Shown in pieces: positions 53,091 to 61,889 of a stretch of DNA of 64,000 nucleotides. The first letter of the stretch is position 1, and every line of letters starts with the position of its first letter. The translations under genes were made by a program, and so were the position numbers. The stretch lies in assembly GCA_032124675.1 (NCBI GenBank), contig JAQBDA010000196.1, positions 11,756 through 75,755 on the forward strand, written 5' to 3'. The notes under the pieces are model-generated. The model saw only the letters and a program-made list of their open reading frames with translations, made no database searches and was not told the origin of the DNA. Source of the DNA: JAQBDA01 sp032124675. Its GTDB lineage: Bacteria; Chloroflexota; Anaerolineae; Anaerolineales; UBA4823.

Positions 53091-53119
53091 TTGTCTTGTC
53101 TGCATGGCGTGGCTATGCT
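53091..53119 (+). promoter_or_regulatory. Promoter close to the TPR gene start
   Basis: TTGTCT (53091-53096), 17-bp spacer and TATGCT (53114-53119). ATG 53129 begins 9 nt downstream, so the transcript may be leaderless or have a very short leader. Confidence 0.6.
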
Positions 53120-53128
53120 AAACTGCTT

Positions 53129-55120
53129 ATGGTAGGTGATGGAATGTCCGATGATGTCATGCTGCGGGAGGCAGTTGAAGCCATCTATGCAGGCCAGCGG
53201 GCGCGTGCCCGTGACCTGCTGACTCGCCTGCTGCGGGCAGACCAGACCAACCCGACTTACTGGCTGTGGATGAGCTCTGTGGTCGAGTCAGCCAAAGAAC
53301 GGGTCTACTGCTTGCAGTCTGTGCTGCGCTACGACCCGGAAAACCGGGCTGCCAGGCAGGGCTTGCTGATCGCAGGGGCGATACCCGCCGACGATTCGAT
53401 CACCCCATTCCCCCCCAGCCCCAGGAAGTGGGCGATAGCGCTGGAGGAGGAGCCGCCAGCCGGTCTGAGGGGTCTGTGGGCCAGACCGGTGTTCCGCATC
53501 AGCATACTGGCAGCCGTAGCGCTGTTAGTAACCGGACTGATTCTTGGGGCGATCTTCCTGCCGGGGCGCAGACCGGCCCAGGTAGCTGCCAGACCCACCA
53601 AGACGCCCGGCCCGGCGCCTACCTACACCACCACACCGACGCTGATCGGCGCCACCAAAGTGGTTGAGAACACCCCTGTCCCGCGCGCTACCGGTCCACC
53701 CCCACTGTGGACGCTGCTGGAAGCGACCTACACCCCAACGCCTCTGTACGTAAATACACCCCACCCGATCAGTGAAGCATACCGTCTCGGACTGCGTGCT
53801 TTTGGTCGTGGTGACTGGGAGAATGCCCTGCGCTACTTCCAGCAGGTCGATCCTGTCGACCCGGACATCCTGTACTATATCGGCGAGGTACACCGCCTCG
53901 AAGGTGATCTGGGCGAAGCGCTGGCAGTGTACAATCAGGTGATTGACCAGTTTCCTGAATTCGCACCTGCTTATCTGAGCCGGGTGCGGGCAAGGCAGGC
54001 GCTTGACCCTCAGGCTGAGGTGATCGAAGATCTGGACCTGGCAATTGAGTATGACCCCGGTCTGGCAGAAGCATACCTGGAGCGAGCTGCATACTGGATG
54101 GAGTTGGGCGAGCTGGAGCCTGCTGCCGAGGATCTGAGCACAGTGGCAGAGCTGCTGCCAGACTCACCGCTGCTGTACCTTTACCAGGCTCAGCTTGCCC
54201 TGGAAGGCGACGATTTACCGGCAGCCCTGGTAGCTGCACGCCAGGCGCATGAACGCGACCTGACCCTTCTCCAGGCTTATCTGGTTCTGGGACGGGCCGC
54301 CATGGCGAATGAGGACTTCGATACGGCTCAAGAGGTCTTGAAGACCTATGTGATCTACGACCCGGAGAATCCCGAGGCCTGGGTATCCCTGGGTATCGCC
54401 ACCTACCTGGCTCTGGACGATCACGATTCGGCACTGGAAGCCCTGGATGCAGCGATCGAGCTGGATAAAGAACATTCCCAGGCGTTTTATTATCGTGGGC
54501 TGGTCTATCTTGACCAGGGTGAGGGGCAGAAAGCAGTCAACGACCTGTTGGCTGCCCGCCGCTATGAATCAGAGTCATTCGAGATCAGCCTGGCACTCGG
54601 TCGGGCGCTGGTGGCCGCAGAACGCTTCGAGGATGGTTTTGCGGTCATTGATAACACCACCCCGCTGGCGGTGAGAGATGAGCAGCTTGCCCAGCTCTAC
54701 TACTGGCGCGCACAGGCGCTGGAGCTCCTCGGCCGCGGTCTGGAGGCGCTGGCGGATTGGAGAGCACTGGTCAAGCTGGGTGGGGAATCTTTCCCCGAAG
54801 CCTGGGCTCTGGAAGCGGATGTGCGCATCGCTACTCTGACTGTGCCTACTGCCACGCTGACCCGCACGCCAACACCTACCAGGACGAAAACTCCCACCAC
54901 CACGCCGACCTATACACCTACTTCCACTCGTACCCCGACCATCACACCGACCCCCACCCGGACCAGGACTGCCACTCCGACCAGGACCTCCACCGCAACT
55001 CGTACCCCGACTCCTACCCGCACCGCCACGCTGACCCGCACAGCCACAGCGACCAGGACTCCCACAGCCACCAGGACTCCTACACCAACGACGACTCCCT
55101 CCCCAACCCGCACCCCCTAG
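53129..55120 (+). CDS. Membrane TPR protein with C-terminal Pro/Thr repeat tail
   Basis: About 663 residues. A short helical N-terminal domain (about 8-80) comes first, followed by a transmembrane helix near 120-145 (FRISILAAVALLVTGLILGAIFL). After a TPT linker, residues about 205-560 contain several TPR-like repeats (for example ALAVYNQVIDQFPEFAPAYLSRVRAR and AWVSLGIATYLALDDHDSALEALDAAIELD). The last 90 residues are almost only Thr, Pro, Arg and Ser. Topology suggests that the TPR part and tail are outside the cell. ATG 53129 is near a promoter; ATG 53144 with GGTGATGG upstream is an alternative. Probably a protein-interaction scaffold in the envelope. Confidence 0.84.
   Translation: MVGDGMSDDVMLREAVEAIYAGQRARARDLLTRLLRADQTNPTYWLWMSSVVESAKERVYCLQSVLRYDPENRAARQGLLIAGAIPADDSITPFPPSPRKWAIALEEEPPAGLRGLWARPVFRISILAAVALLVTGLILGAIFLPGRRPAQVAARPTKTPGPAPTYTTTPTLIGATKVVENTPVPRATGPPPLWTLLEATYTPTPLYVNTPHPISEAYRLGLRAFGRGDWENALRYFQQVDPVDPDILYYIGEVHRLEGDLGEALAVYNQVIDQFPEFAPAYLSRVRARQALDPQAEVIEDLDLAIEYDPGLAEAYLERAAYWMELGELEPAAEDLSTVAELLPDSPLLYLYQAQLALEGDDLPAALVAARQAHERDLTLLQAYLVLGRAAMANEDFDTAQEVLKTYVIYDPENPEAWVSLGIATYLALDDHDSALEALDAAIELDKEHSQAFYYRGLVYLDQGEGQKAVNDLLAARRYESESFEISLALGRALVAAERFEDGFAVIDNTTPLAVRDEQLAQLYYWRAQALELLGRGLEALADWRALVKLGGESFPEAWALEADVRIATLTVPTATLTRTPTPTRTKTPTTTPTYTPTSTRTPTITPTPTRTRTATPTRTSTATRTPTPTRTATLTRTATATRTPTATRTPTPTTTPSPTRTP
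54843..55116 (+). repeat. Degenerate Thr-Pro-Arg coding repeat
   Basis: The 3' end of the TPR gene consists of imperfect short direct repeats built from ACNCCNAC-type units, encoding the TPTRTxTPT tail. It is low-complexity coding DNA. Confidence 0.85.
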
Positions 55121-55152
55121 GATTCTGGTGCGGCTGACTTACAGCCTCTCCA

Positions 55153-55168
55153 CCAACTGCATAAGAGC
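55153..55168 (+). promoter_or_regulatory. Copy of the dispersed intergenic motif
   Basis: CCAACTGCATAAGAGC, 32 nt after the TPR gene stop and about 145 nt before the next histidine kinase. It is the most degenerate of the plus-strand copies. Confidence 0.4.
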
Positions 55169-55311
55169 TTTAAAGTTATAATTGGAGCAAATATCAGTTT
55201 AAGGTTATGGGCAATTTGCCAGCAATTCCTTAAACAGCGCAGCTCCGAATTAATTCACCCGATCATCTGATTGTCCCTGCTTGCCGGTAGCAATAAAACC
55301 TGGATGAATTC

Positions 55312-58300
55312 ATGACCAATCGACCGACCCGCACCGCTCAGTACTATCGCCTGGTCCTTGTATTGGCAGGGTTGGCAGCCTTCATTTTCCTTACCCTCAG
55401 CACAGGCCCGGTGTCTGGATTGCTGTGGATCGGTTTGCTGGTCGCTCTGGCTGCTGCTCTCCAGACGTTCTTCTCGCTGCACCTCTTCTCGAACCGATAT
55501 TCGATCGCCCATATCACTGCCCTGGGCTGCGCGATGATCTACGGACCTGTCGCGGTTGGCTGGGCTGCTGCCGGGATGCTGGCAGGCGGCCTTGGGCTTA
55601 TCTACCGGAAAGACAGGCACACCCAAAGGTCATTACCAGATGATTTGCTGGGTGCATTGTCCTCTTCTGTAATCCTCCTGCTGTCTTTGACCCTGGCATT
55701 TGAATTTTCCGGATGGACCCATCTTGGCAGCCAGCAGGCGGCAGCCCCCCAGGACCTGCTGGCGCCGATCATTTTGTTCGTCTTGATCCACGCAGTTCTG
55801 CTGCTGGCGGATGTGTTTATCCGTTCTGCAGCATTCCAGCCGGCCTTCCAGCGCGATTTATTGTGGTTCGCCACCCTGGAGCTTATCCCTGTCCCGGTTG
55901 TAGTGGTTGGATTTCTGGCAAACACCGCAACCGGTTGGGTTGGAGCCGCATCTTTTATCGTCCTGCCATCGATCCTGGCAGTATTGCTGTACCATTTCCA
56001 GAGCGTCCAGCTGGGTCAGGACCGCCTCGAGCAGGAATTAGACACGCTCAACCAGGTCAGCCAGGCAATACAGACGACATTGAACATGAATGAACTGCTG
56101 CCCAACCTGCAGCGCCTGATCGGCGGGCATTTCGGCGTGGAAAACTTTTATGTTGCCATTTATGACGATGAGAATGAGGCCATATGGTACCCCCTGGCGG
56201 TAAAGCACGGAAAACGCCAGATATGGGCATCACGCCAGAAGGCAGATCGGCTGACGGACCGGGTGATATTTGACCGGCAGCCGATACTCATCCCTGCCCA
56301 GGCGCGCCAGGAGCTGGCTCGCATCGGTCTGCCAGCCGGGGAAGATGCCCCTTGCGCCTGGATGGGTGTGCCGCTGCGCTCATCAGACCAGGTCATCGGC
56401 TGCCTGGCAGTTTTTACTCATTCACAGCAAGTATTGTTCTCTGAGGCAGACCTGGACCTTTTCAGCACGATATCCGGACAGGTGGGGGTAGCGATTGCCA
56501 ATGCATTGCTGCATGAGAAGCTCAGCCAGCGGGCTGCCCAACTGGAAGCGATAAACCAGTTCTCGATAGATGTTTCCCGCAGCCTGGATATGGGGCATGT
56601 CTACTCGAATGTCTGCCGGGCTGTAACCGGGGTTGTTAATGCCAGTCGCAGCGCGGTGTTTACATTGGACCTGGGGCAGGGGACGATAATACTCGCCCAT
56701 TCCGATGGATTATCTGAAGCATTCGTCCAGGAGAATCAATGCTTCTATTTTGCCGATGATGGGCGCGCCCGGTGCCTGCACACCGGAAAGCCGGACTTGG
56801 TCCGTGATACCGGCAAAACCAATTATGAACCAAATTATGCAGAGCTCCTGCAGCAGGAAGGGATCGCTGCGCTGGGCAGTTTTCCACTGGTATCACCGGA
56901 TGGTCAGATCGGATACCTGGCGGTGTATTATGACGACCGCCATTTCTTCAGCTCTGAGGAGTTGGAACTGCTGGGATCTTTTGCCGCACAGGCAGCGTTG
57001 GCGGTCTCCAATGCCCGGCTGCACCAGCGGACGGACATGGCATTATCGCGGCGTGTCCACCAGCTGTCCGTCCTGGAAGCGATCAGTCGTGAGCTGGCTG
57101 CGGCGACCCACTCTGATCTGCTGTTCGATTTGATATTGGATCACGCAATGGAGTTTACCAACTCTACCTGGGGGATGTTTAGCATCTACGACGCTGAGAC
57201 AGAGCTGCTGGAGGTTAAAGTCCAGCGAGGATACCAATCGGCAGTGAACTCACCACTGACAGGTCAAGGCATTCCGGGTAATTCTGCTGTCCAGCAGATT
57301 GCCATTAACATACCCGACCTCCGCCTCGAGAGTGACCACCAGGATTTCACGCTTGGCAGGGCCAGGTCTCACCTGAGTATGCCGCTGCTGAACCAGTCCT
57401 CCGTTACGGGCGTTCTCAGTCTGGAAAGTGAAGGGGAGCACGCCTTCAGCGACATGGATGTTGCATTCATAAGCCAGCTGGCCAACCAGGCAGCAGCAGC
57501 ACTGCAAAATGCCCGCCTGTTCTCGGATGTCTCCACCATGCGGGACCGTTTGTCAGCCGTGCTCAATTCTGTGTTGGAGGGGATTGTGCTCTTCGACCGG
57601 AACTGGCGGGTGATATTGACCAACCGGGCTGTGGCAGGCATTACCGGTCTAGAGCCAGGTGAAATTGCAGGGCTGGATGTGGACGCGATGCCAGAGTTGA
57701 TGCACAGGCGTCTCGGGATCAAGGATGGAGTGCCGCTCATCAGAGACCTTCACGGACCTTCCACCCAGCGGGTGGTAATCGACTGCCCATCTGGTGAGAA
57801 AGTAGTCGAACGCTCGATTGTGGCAGTGCAGGGAGATTCCGACCGCATGGTAGGCTGGATGCTGGTACTGCGCGATCTGACCGATGAGCTGCGCGTTGTA
57901 CAGGAACGCGAGTTGATTACAGAGACACTGATCCACGACCTGCGTTCTCCCATCAGCGCGGTACTGGGCGCGCTGGAGGTAGTGGAATCGACCCTGCCAG
58001 CCGAGCAGGAGGGTGACCTCGAAATGAGCCAGCAGGGTGTGCACGTCGCCCGTCGCGGGGCTCAGCGAGTTCTCGCCCTGGTCGAAAGCCTGCTGGATAT
58101 CGCCCGTATGCATTCGGGGAAGATGGAGCTGACATGCACGCTGGTACGCCTGCAAAGCATAGCTGCCGGGGTTGTCAACGAGTTCTTGCCGCAATCGCTG
58201 GAATATGGCGTCATCCTGCAAAACAGAATTCCATCCGACCTGCCCAAGGTGTATATCGACCAGGTAAAAATCGCCCGCGTGATGACTAACCTGATCGATA

Positions 58301-58617
58301 ATGCCCTCAAGTATTCACCATCTGGAGCACAGGTAGTCATATCCGGTGATATCAGACCTGCGGGCACAATTTGTGTCCGGGTCAGTGACAGCGGACCCGG
58401 TATCCCGGTGGAATACCGGGAGAAAATATTCGAACGCTTTGGGCAGATACCTGGATCGCGCGGCCGCCGGCGGGGAACCGGGTTGGGATTGACTTTCTGC
58501 AAACTGGCGGTAGAAGCCCATGGGGGCAGGATATGGGTTGAAGCAAATTCTGCTGACGGCAGTGATTTTGTGTTTACCTTACCCCTGGATTACCCACCCG
58601 CTTCACCAACTGCGTAA
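55312..58617 (+). CDS. Membrane histidine kinase with three GAF domains and PAS
   Basis: A 1101-residue kinase. The N-terminal 230 residues hold about six to seven transmembrane helices forming a membrane sensor. Then GAF units at about 255-400, 410-585 and 595-755, PAS at about 760-870, HisKA with phospho-acceptor His near 878 in LIHDLRSPISAVLGALEVVES, and HATPase_c with NLIDNALKYSP, DSGPGIPVEYREKIFERF and GTGLGLTFCKL. All kinase motifs look intact. No response regulator gene is adjacent. The last codons and stop overlap a copy of the dispersed 16-bp motif. The signal sensed is unknown. Confidence 0.93.
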   Translation: MTNRPTRTAQYYRLVLVLAGLAAFIFLTLSTGPVSGLLWIGLLVALAAALQTFFSLHLFSNRYSIAHITALGCAMIYGPVAVGWAAAGMLAGGLGLIYRKDRHTQRSLPDDLLGALSSSVILLLSLTLAFEFSGWTHLGSQQAAAPQDLLAPIILFVLIHAVLLLADVFIRSAAFQPAFQRDLLWFATLELIPVPVVVVGFLANTATGWVGAASFIVLPSILAVLLYHFQSVQLGQDRLEQELDTLNQVSQAIQTTLNMNELLPNLQRLIGGHFGVENFYVAIYDDENEAIWYPLAVKHGKRQIWASRQKADRLTDRVIFDRQPILIPAQARQELARIGLPAGEDAPCAWMGVPLRSSDQVIGCLAVFTHSQQVLFSEADLDLFSTISGQVGVAIANALLHEKLSQRAAQLEAINQFSIDVSRSLDMGHVYSNVCRAVTGVVNASRSAVFTLDLGQGTIILAHSDGLSEAFVQENQCFYFADDGRARCLHTGKPDLVRDTGKTNYEPNYAELLQQEGIAALGSFPLVSPDGQIGYLAVYYDDRHFFSSEELELLGSFAAQAALAVSNARLHQRTDMALSRRVHQLSVLEAISRELAAATHSDLLFDLILDHAMEFTNSTWGMFSIYDAETELLEVKVQRGYQSAVNSPLTGQGIPGNSAVQQIAINIPDLRLESDHQDFTLGRARSHLSMPLLNQSSVTGVLSLESEGEHAFSDMDVAFISQLANQAAAALQNARLFSDVSTMRDRLSAVLNSVLEGIVLFDRNWRVILTNRAVAGITGLEPGEIAGLDVDAMPELMHRRLGIKDGVPLIRDLHGPSTQRVVIDCPSGEKVVERSIVAVQGDSDRMVGWMLVLRDLTDELRVVQERELITETLIHDLRSPISAVLGALEVVESTLPAEQEGDLEMSQQGVHVARRGAQRVLALVESLLDIARMHSGKMELTCTLVRLQSIAAGVVNEFLPQSLEYGVILQNRIPSDLPKVYIDQVKIARVMTNLIDNALKYSPSGAQVVISGDIRPAGTICVRVSDSGPGIPVEYREKIFERFGQIPGSRGRRRGTGLGLTFCKLAVEAHGGRIWVEANSADGSDFVFTLPLDYPPASPTA

Positions 58618-58621
58618 ATCC
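58606..58621 (+). promoter_or_regulatory. Copy of the dispersed intergenic motif overlapping a stop codon
   Basis: CCAACTGCGTAAATCC; the TAA inside it is the stop codon of the upstream histidine kinase. It lies 25 bp left of the insertion sequence target duplication. Confidence 0.55.
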
Positions 58622-58653
58622 TTATTTCTTTAAAGGTCGTCCAGTAAATATGC

Positions 58654-59879
58654 GGTAGCTCCACAGTAAATCGTGGTCATGAGCACCACCTGGCAACCAA
58701 GGCCAACTCCACTTTTGACCGTCGGCCACGATGTTTCGGAAGCCTCCAGGCTGGTGGTGGTACTCGAAACGACAGCAGTTCTTTAACAGTCCAAATATGA
58801 TCGGTGAGCCCAGCCGCGATCGCCGGTGTTCTGGGGATCCACTTGTGCCCACCGATGATGCCCGGCAAACGCAAACTTTTGTGATAAGTACAAAAGTTGT
58901 AGATGCTGCCCATCAAGAACATCAGTGGCTCCAGGGTCTCCGGATTGCGCAACAAGGCTCGGCTCCTGCGAGCTAAGGAAGCCAGACGAGAACGAAAGGT
59001 GGCATTGATGCGCTCGATGAAAGCCGTGTTGAGTTTCGAGCCACCCTGGTTGCGATGGATCAATTGCAGAGCCGCATCCATAGTTCCTTGCGCCATCCGA
59101 TGGGTGACCGCCACCACCCGTTTGCCTTCGTACTGCTTGATCACCTGACCAATATGGATGTCCGGCCAGGAGATCAATTTGGGACGCCCGCGCTTTCTGG
59201 TGGGCAGTGGTGTTCTGAAGACCCACTGGATAGCTTTGACATAGCTGCGCAAACCATCGACACAGATCAACATGGACCGAGCCAGGGCACAACTACGCAC
59301 CATTTGGATCAGCTCGGTGATCAGGTTCAGGTTGCGATGTTCGCTGACCACGCCACCCAACCATAAGCGGGTCTGCACCATGATCGCCATTGCCATCCAC
59401 AAAACTTTGCCCTGCGCTTTGACCCGGATCTCATCGGCTTGGACATGGCCCAAATCTCGAGGGCGTTGTATCAAGTGCTGATGAACTTGCTGGCAGTGTT
59501 TGCCACTCCGAGCCTGCCAGGCCATCACGGTGCGTTCATCGAGACGAAAGGCAACAACGATCGCTTGCACTGGACAGCCATAGGCGATCAACGTCACAAC
59601 CAGTGTGACCAGCACTGCGGAGTTGCGCAGCCGGTAAAACGGCGTCCCACTGGTGGCAGCAAAGGTCTTGCCGCATATTTTGCATTTGTAACGTGCTTCT
59701 TTACGACTATGAATGACAATGTTGTTTTCACCAAGTTTGCCCCTTGCCGGGCAGCCCAAATTCGGGCAGAATTGTGTGTGAGGATCCATGTGGTTTTCCC
59801 TTGTTTGGTGTGGTAACCACAAGAGTGCCACAGGATCCTCATTTTTTCAAGTTCCACCACGGTTTAGTGGAGTGCTACC
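58654..59879 (-). mobile_element. Complete insertion sequence, about 1226 bp, with 8-bp target duplication
   Basis: Imperfect terminal inverted repeats of about 24 bp: the left end begins GGTAGCTCCACAGTAAATCG and the reverse complement of the right end begins GGTAGCACTCCACTAAACCG; both then read TGGT. The direct repeat AAATATGC flanks both sides (58646-58653 and 59880-59887). One transposase gene fills the element. The 8-bp duplication and zinc-ribbon DDE transposase fit the IS1/IS1595-like groups; the exact family needs a database match. Confidence 0.9.
58677..59789 (-). CDS. Zinc-ribbon DDE transposase (IS1/IS1595-like)
   Basis: A 370-residue transposase read in one frame. The N-terminal zinc ribbon has Cys8, Cys13, Cys36 and Cys39 (FCPNLGCPARG, CKICG). 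A helix-turn-helix region follows near 70-90. The DDE catalytic residues are likely the Asp in VQADEIRVK, the Asp in MLICVDGLRSY and the Glu in AFIERINATFRSRL. ATG 59789 is chosen, with AAGGG 7 nt upstream, over a longer frame to 59831. No frameshift or internal stop is present, so it may be active. It inserts the element in the intergenic space between the histidine kinase and the zinc ribbon gene. Confidence 0.92.
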   Translation of the reverse strand: MDPHTQFCPNLGCPARGKLGENNIVIHSRKEARYKCKICGKTFAATSGTPFYRLRNSAVLVTLVVTLIAYGCPVQAIVVAFRLDERTVMAWQARSGKHCQQVHQHLIQRPRDLGHVQADEIRVKAQGKVLWMAMAIMVQTRLWLGGVVSEHRNLNLITELIQMVRSCALARSMLICVDGLRSYVKAIQWVFRTPLPTRKRGRPKLISWPDIHIGQVIKQYEGKRVVAVTHRMAQGTMDAALQLIHRNQGGSKLNTAFIERINATFRSRLASLARRSRALLRNPETLEPLMFLMGSIYNFCTYHKSLRLPGIIGGHKWIPRTPAIAAGLTDHIWTVKELLSFRVPPPAWRLPKHRGRRSKVELALVARWCS

Positions 59880-59947
59880 AAATATGCAAAGCCTAATAGC
59901 AATAGCCATTTTGGGATGAGATTTATGTCCCACTACATGGCATGGGC

Positions 59948-59976
59948 TTGCCAATCCCTACTGAGCGCGCTATAAT
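59948..59976 (+). promoter_or_regulatory. Promoter of the FmdB-type gene
   Basis: TTGCCA (59948-59953), 17-bp spacer and TATAAT (59971-59976). It is 61 bp right of the insertion sequence, so the insertion left it intact. Confidence 0.8.
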
Positions 59977-60033
59977 CATCTTTTGTGTGAAGCACCAGGT
60001 AGATCCTTGGTGTCAGTATATCGAGGTCCATCT

Positions 60034-60333
60034 ATGCCAACGTACACGTACCGGTGTGAAAATTGTGGTGTGCAGTTCGACCGCCAGCAAAGCTTCAATG
60101 ACCCGCCATTGACGAATTGCCCTGAATGCAAAAAAAAGGCTCTTCGGAAAGTTTATACGCCTGTAGGGATTGTATTCAAAGGCTCGGGTTTTTACGCGAC
60201 GGATCACCGCTCTCCATCTGGCGCCAGCCGCACCGGCTCTGCAGAAAAAACAGGCGAGGGGAATGAGGGGAAGAAGGAATCCGAATCAAACACTAGCAGC
60301 AAGTCTACCGATGGCAAGGAAAAGCAGGCCTAA
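60034..60333 (+). CDS. FmdB-type zinc ribbon protein
   Basis: A 99-residue protein. The N-terminal zinc ribbon PTYTYRCENCGVQFDRQQS has Cys8/Cys11 and pairs with Cys29/Cys32 in NCPECKKKALRKVY, and is followed by the usual GIVFKGSGFYATDHR segment of FmdB-family regulators. The last 45 residues are a Ser/Lys/Glu-rich disordered tail. GAGGT lies 7 nt before ATG 60034; the frame runs slightly further upstream but without similarity. The family is often described as putative regulatory zinc ribbons; no target is known. It is followed by a terminator and then glnA. Confidence 0.9.
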   Translation: MPTYTYRCENCGVQFDRQQSFNDPPLTNCPECKKKALRKVYTPVGIVFKGSGFYATDHRSPSGASRTGSAEKTGEGNEGKKESESNTSSKSTDGKEKQA

Positions 60334-60388
60334 ACAGCCTTGCCTGGCATTAATGGTGACAGGTGGGGGCTTTTGGAGAATTGAACAC

Positions 60389-60417
60389 AAGAGACGTCCA
60401 ATACCGCGGCGTCTCTT
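60389..60417 (+). terminator. Intrinsic terminator after the FmdB-type gene
   Basis: AAGAGACG (60389-60396) pairs with CGTCTCTT (60410-60417), followed by TTAATAAAAAT. Confidence 0.72.
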
Positions 60418-60463
60418 TTAATAAAAATAGATGAGGTTTAGCAGTTCTGGGATCGCCCTTCCA

Positions 60464-60479
60464 CCAACTGTGAAAGACC
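60464..60479 (+). promoter_or_regulatory. Copy of the dispersed intergenic motif upstream of glnA
   Basis: CCAACTGTGAAAGACC, 21 nt before the glnA start. An upstream AGCAGTT (60440-60446) can pair with AACTG, as in the inverted pair at 918-974. Confidence 0.5.
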
Positions 60480-60500
60480 ATTATATTTTGGAGGTTTGCT

Positions 60501-61838
60501 ATGAACAAGGATGAACTGATCGCTCAAGTCAAGGCGGATGACGTCAAATTTATCTCGCTGCAGTTTACCGATGTGACCGGAGCGGTGAAGAGCGTCGATA
60601 TACCCGCTCAACGACTGGACTCGGCTCTTGAGGATGGGGTCTGGTTTGATGGCTCGTCCGTGGAGGGGTTTGCCCGCATCCAGGAAAGCGACATGCGCCT
60701 GGTGATCGACATAGATACTTACACCGTCCTGTCCTGGAGCCCGGCAGATTTGAGGCGCGCGCGGGTATTCTGCGATATTTACCAGACTGGTGGGACGGTA
60801 TTCATGGGTGACCCGCGCAGTGTACTGAAACACTCACTATCCAGGATAAAGGAGCGAGGCTGGACGTTCAATGTAGGTCCGGAACCAGAATTTTTCCTGT
60901 TCCGCCGCAATGGGCCGGATCTGATCCACCCGGTGCCGCATGATGTGGGTGGATATTTCGATTTTTCTGCCAATGACGAGGCGGTGCGCGTTCGAACGGA
61001 GCTGATGGCAGCTCTGTCAGGGATGGGGCTTGAGGTCGAGATGGGACATCATGAGGTGGCGCTCGGTCAGCACGAGATCGATTTCCGCTTCACCGATGCC
61101 CTCCGGGCGGCGGATAACATCCTGACACTCAAATATACCGTCAAGGCGATTGCCGCGCAGCACGGTCTGATCGCTTCATTTATGCCCAAGCCTATATTTG
61201 GTATCAACGGCTCAGGGATGCACTGCCACCAGTCGTTGTTCGACGCTCAGGGCAATAACTTGTTTTTTGATCCTCAGGATGAATTTCATCTCTCGCCGCT
61301 GGCTTATGGCTTCATTGCTGGACAGCTGACTCACGCCCGTGCTATGGCTGCCGTCGTGGCACCCACCATCAACTCTTATAAGCGGCTGGTTCCAGGCTAC
61401 GAAGCGCCGGTCTATATCGGCTGGGCGCAGATCAACCGCTCGGCACTGGTGCGCATCCCGAACTTCACACCTGGTCGTGAGAAATCTATGCGCGCTGAAC
61501 TGCGCTTCCCAGACCCGTCTGCCAATCCTTATCTGGCGCTGGCGGTTATGCTGGCAGCCGCGTTGGATGGCATCGACCGGAAGCTGCCCTGTCCCAAGCC
61601 GCTGAACAATCTGAATGTTTACCACCTCACCCCGGAGGAACGCCAGTCTCAGGGTATTGGAGAGCTACCCGGCTCTTTGGCAGAAGCCTTGAGAGAGTTG
61701 GATAACAACCCGCTGCTGCAAGACGCTTTGGGTCCGGTTATCTATGGTGCATTCCGCCGGGCAAAGTGGAGCGAGATCGAAGAGAACAGGATGCGCGTCA
61801 CCGACTGGGAGGTCGAGCGCTACCTGGAAGTAGCTTAA
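60501..61838 (+). CDS. glnA: Glutamine synthetase, type I
   Basis: A 445-residue enzyme that makes glutamine from glutamate, ammonia and ATP. Motifs seen: DGSSVEGFARIQESDMRL near 50, GPEPEFFLF near 125, GHHEVALGQHEIDF near 185 (metal-binding Glu), NGSGMHCHQSLF near 235 and NFTPGREKSMRAELRFPDPSANPYLA near 320. The length and the C-terminal NVYHLTPEERQSQ region resemble the shorter GSI-alpha group rather than the adenylylated GSI-beta type, so feedback inhibition is likely to dominate. GGAGG precedes ATG 60501, with the dispersed motif just upstream. It appears complete. Confidence 0.96.
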   Translation: MNKDELIAQVKADDVKFISLQFTDVTGAVKSVDIPAQRLDSALEDGVWFDGSSVEGFARIQESDMRLVIDIDTYTVLSWSPADLRRARVFCDIYQTGGTVFMGDPRSVLKHSLSRIKERGWTFNVGPEPEFFLFRRNGPDLIHPVPHDVGGYFDFSANDEAVRVRTELMAALSGMGLEVEMGHHEVALGQHEIDFRFTDALRAADNILTLKYTVKAIAAQHGLIASFMPKPIFGINGSGMHCHQSLFDAQGNNLFFDPQDEFHLSPLAYGFIAGQLTHARAMAAVVAPTINSYKRLVPGYEAPVYIGWAQINRSALVRIPNFTPGREKSMRAELRFPDPSANPYLALAVMLAAALDGIDRKLPCPKPLNNLNVYHLTPEERQSQGIGELPGSLAEALRELDNNPLLQDALGPVIYGAFRRAKWSEIEENRMRVTDWEVERYLEVA

Positions 61839-61889
61839 ACTCGGTTCGGGATTACGATATAACGGATGTGCAGGGGTTGGTGAGCTCGC

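Noticed and set aside
58677..59831. A long antisense frame set inside the insertion sequence (59055-59816 plus strand)
   Set aside because: Shadow frames of the transposase without start sites or similarity.
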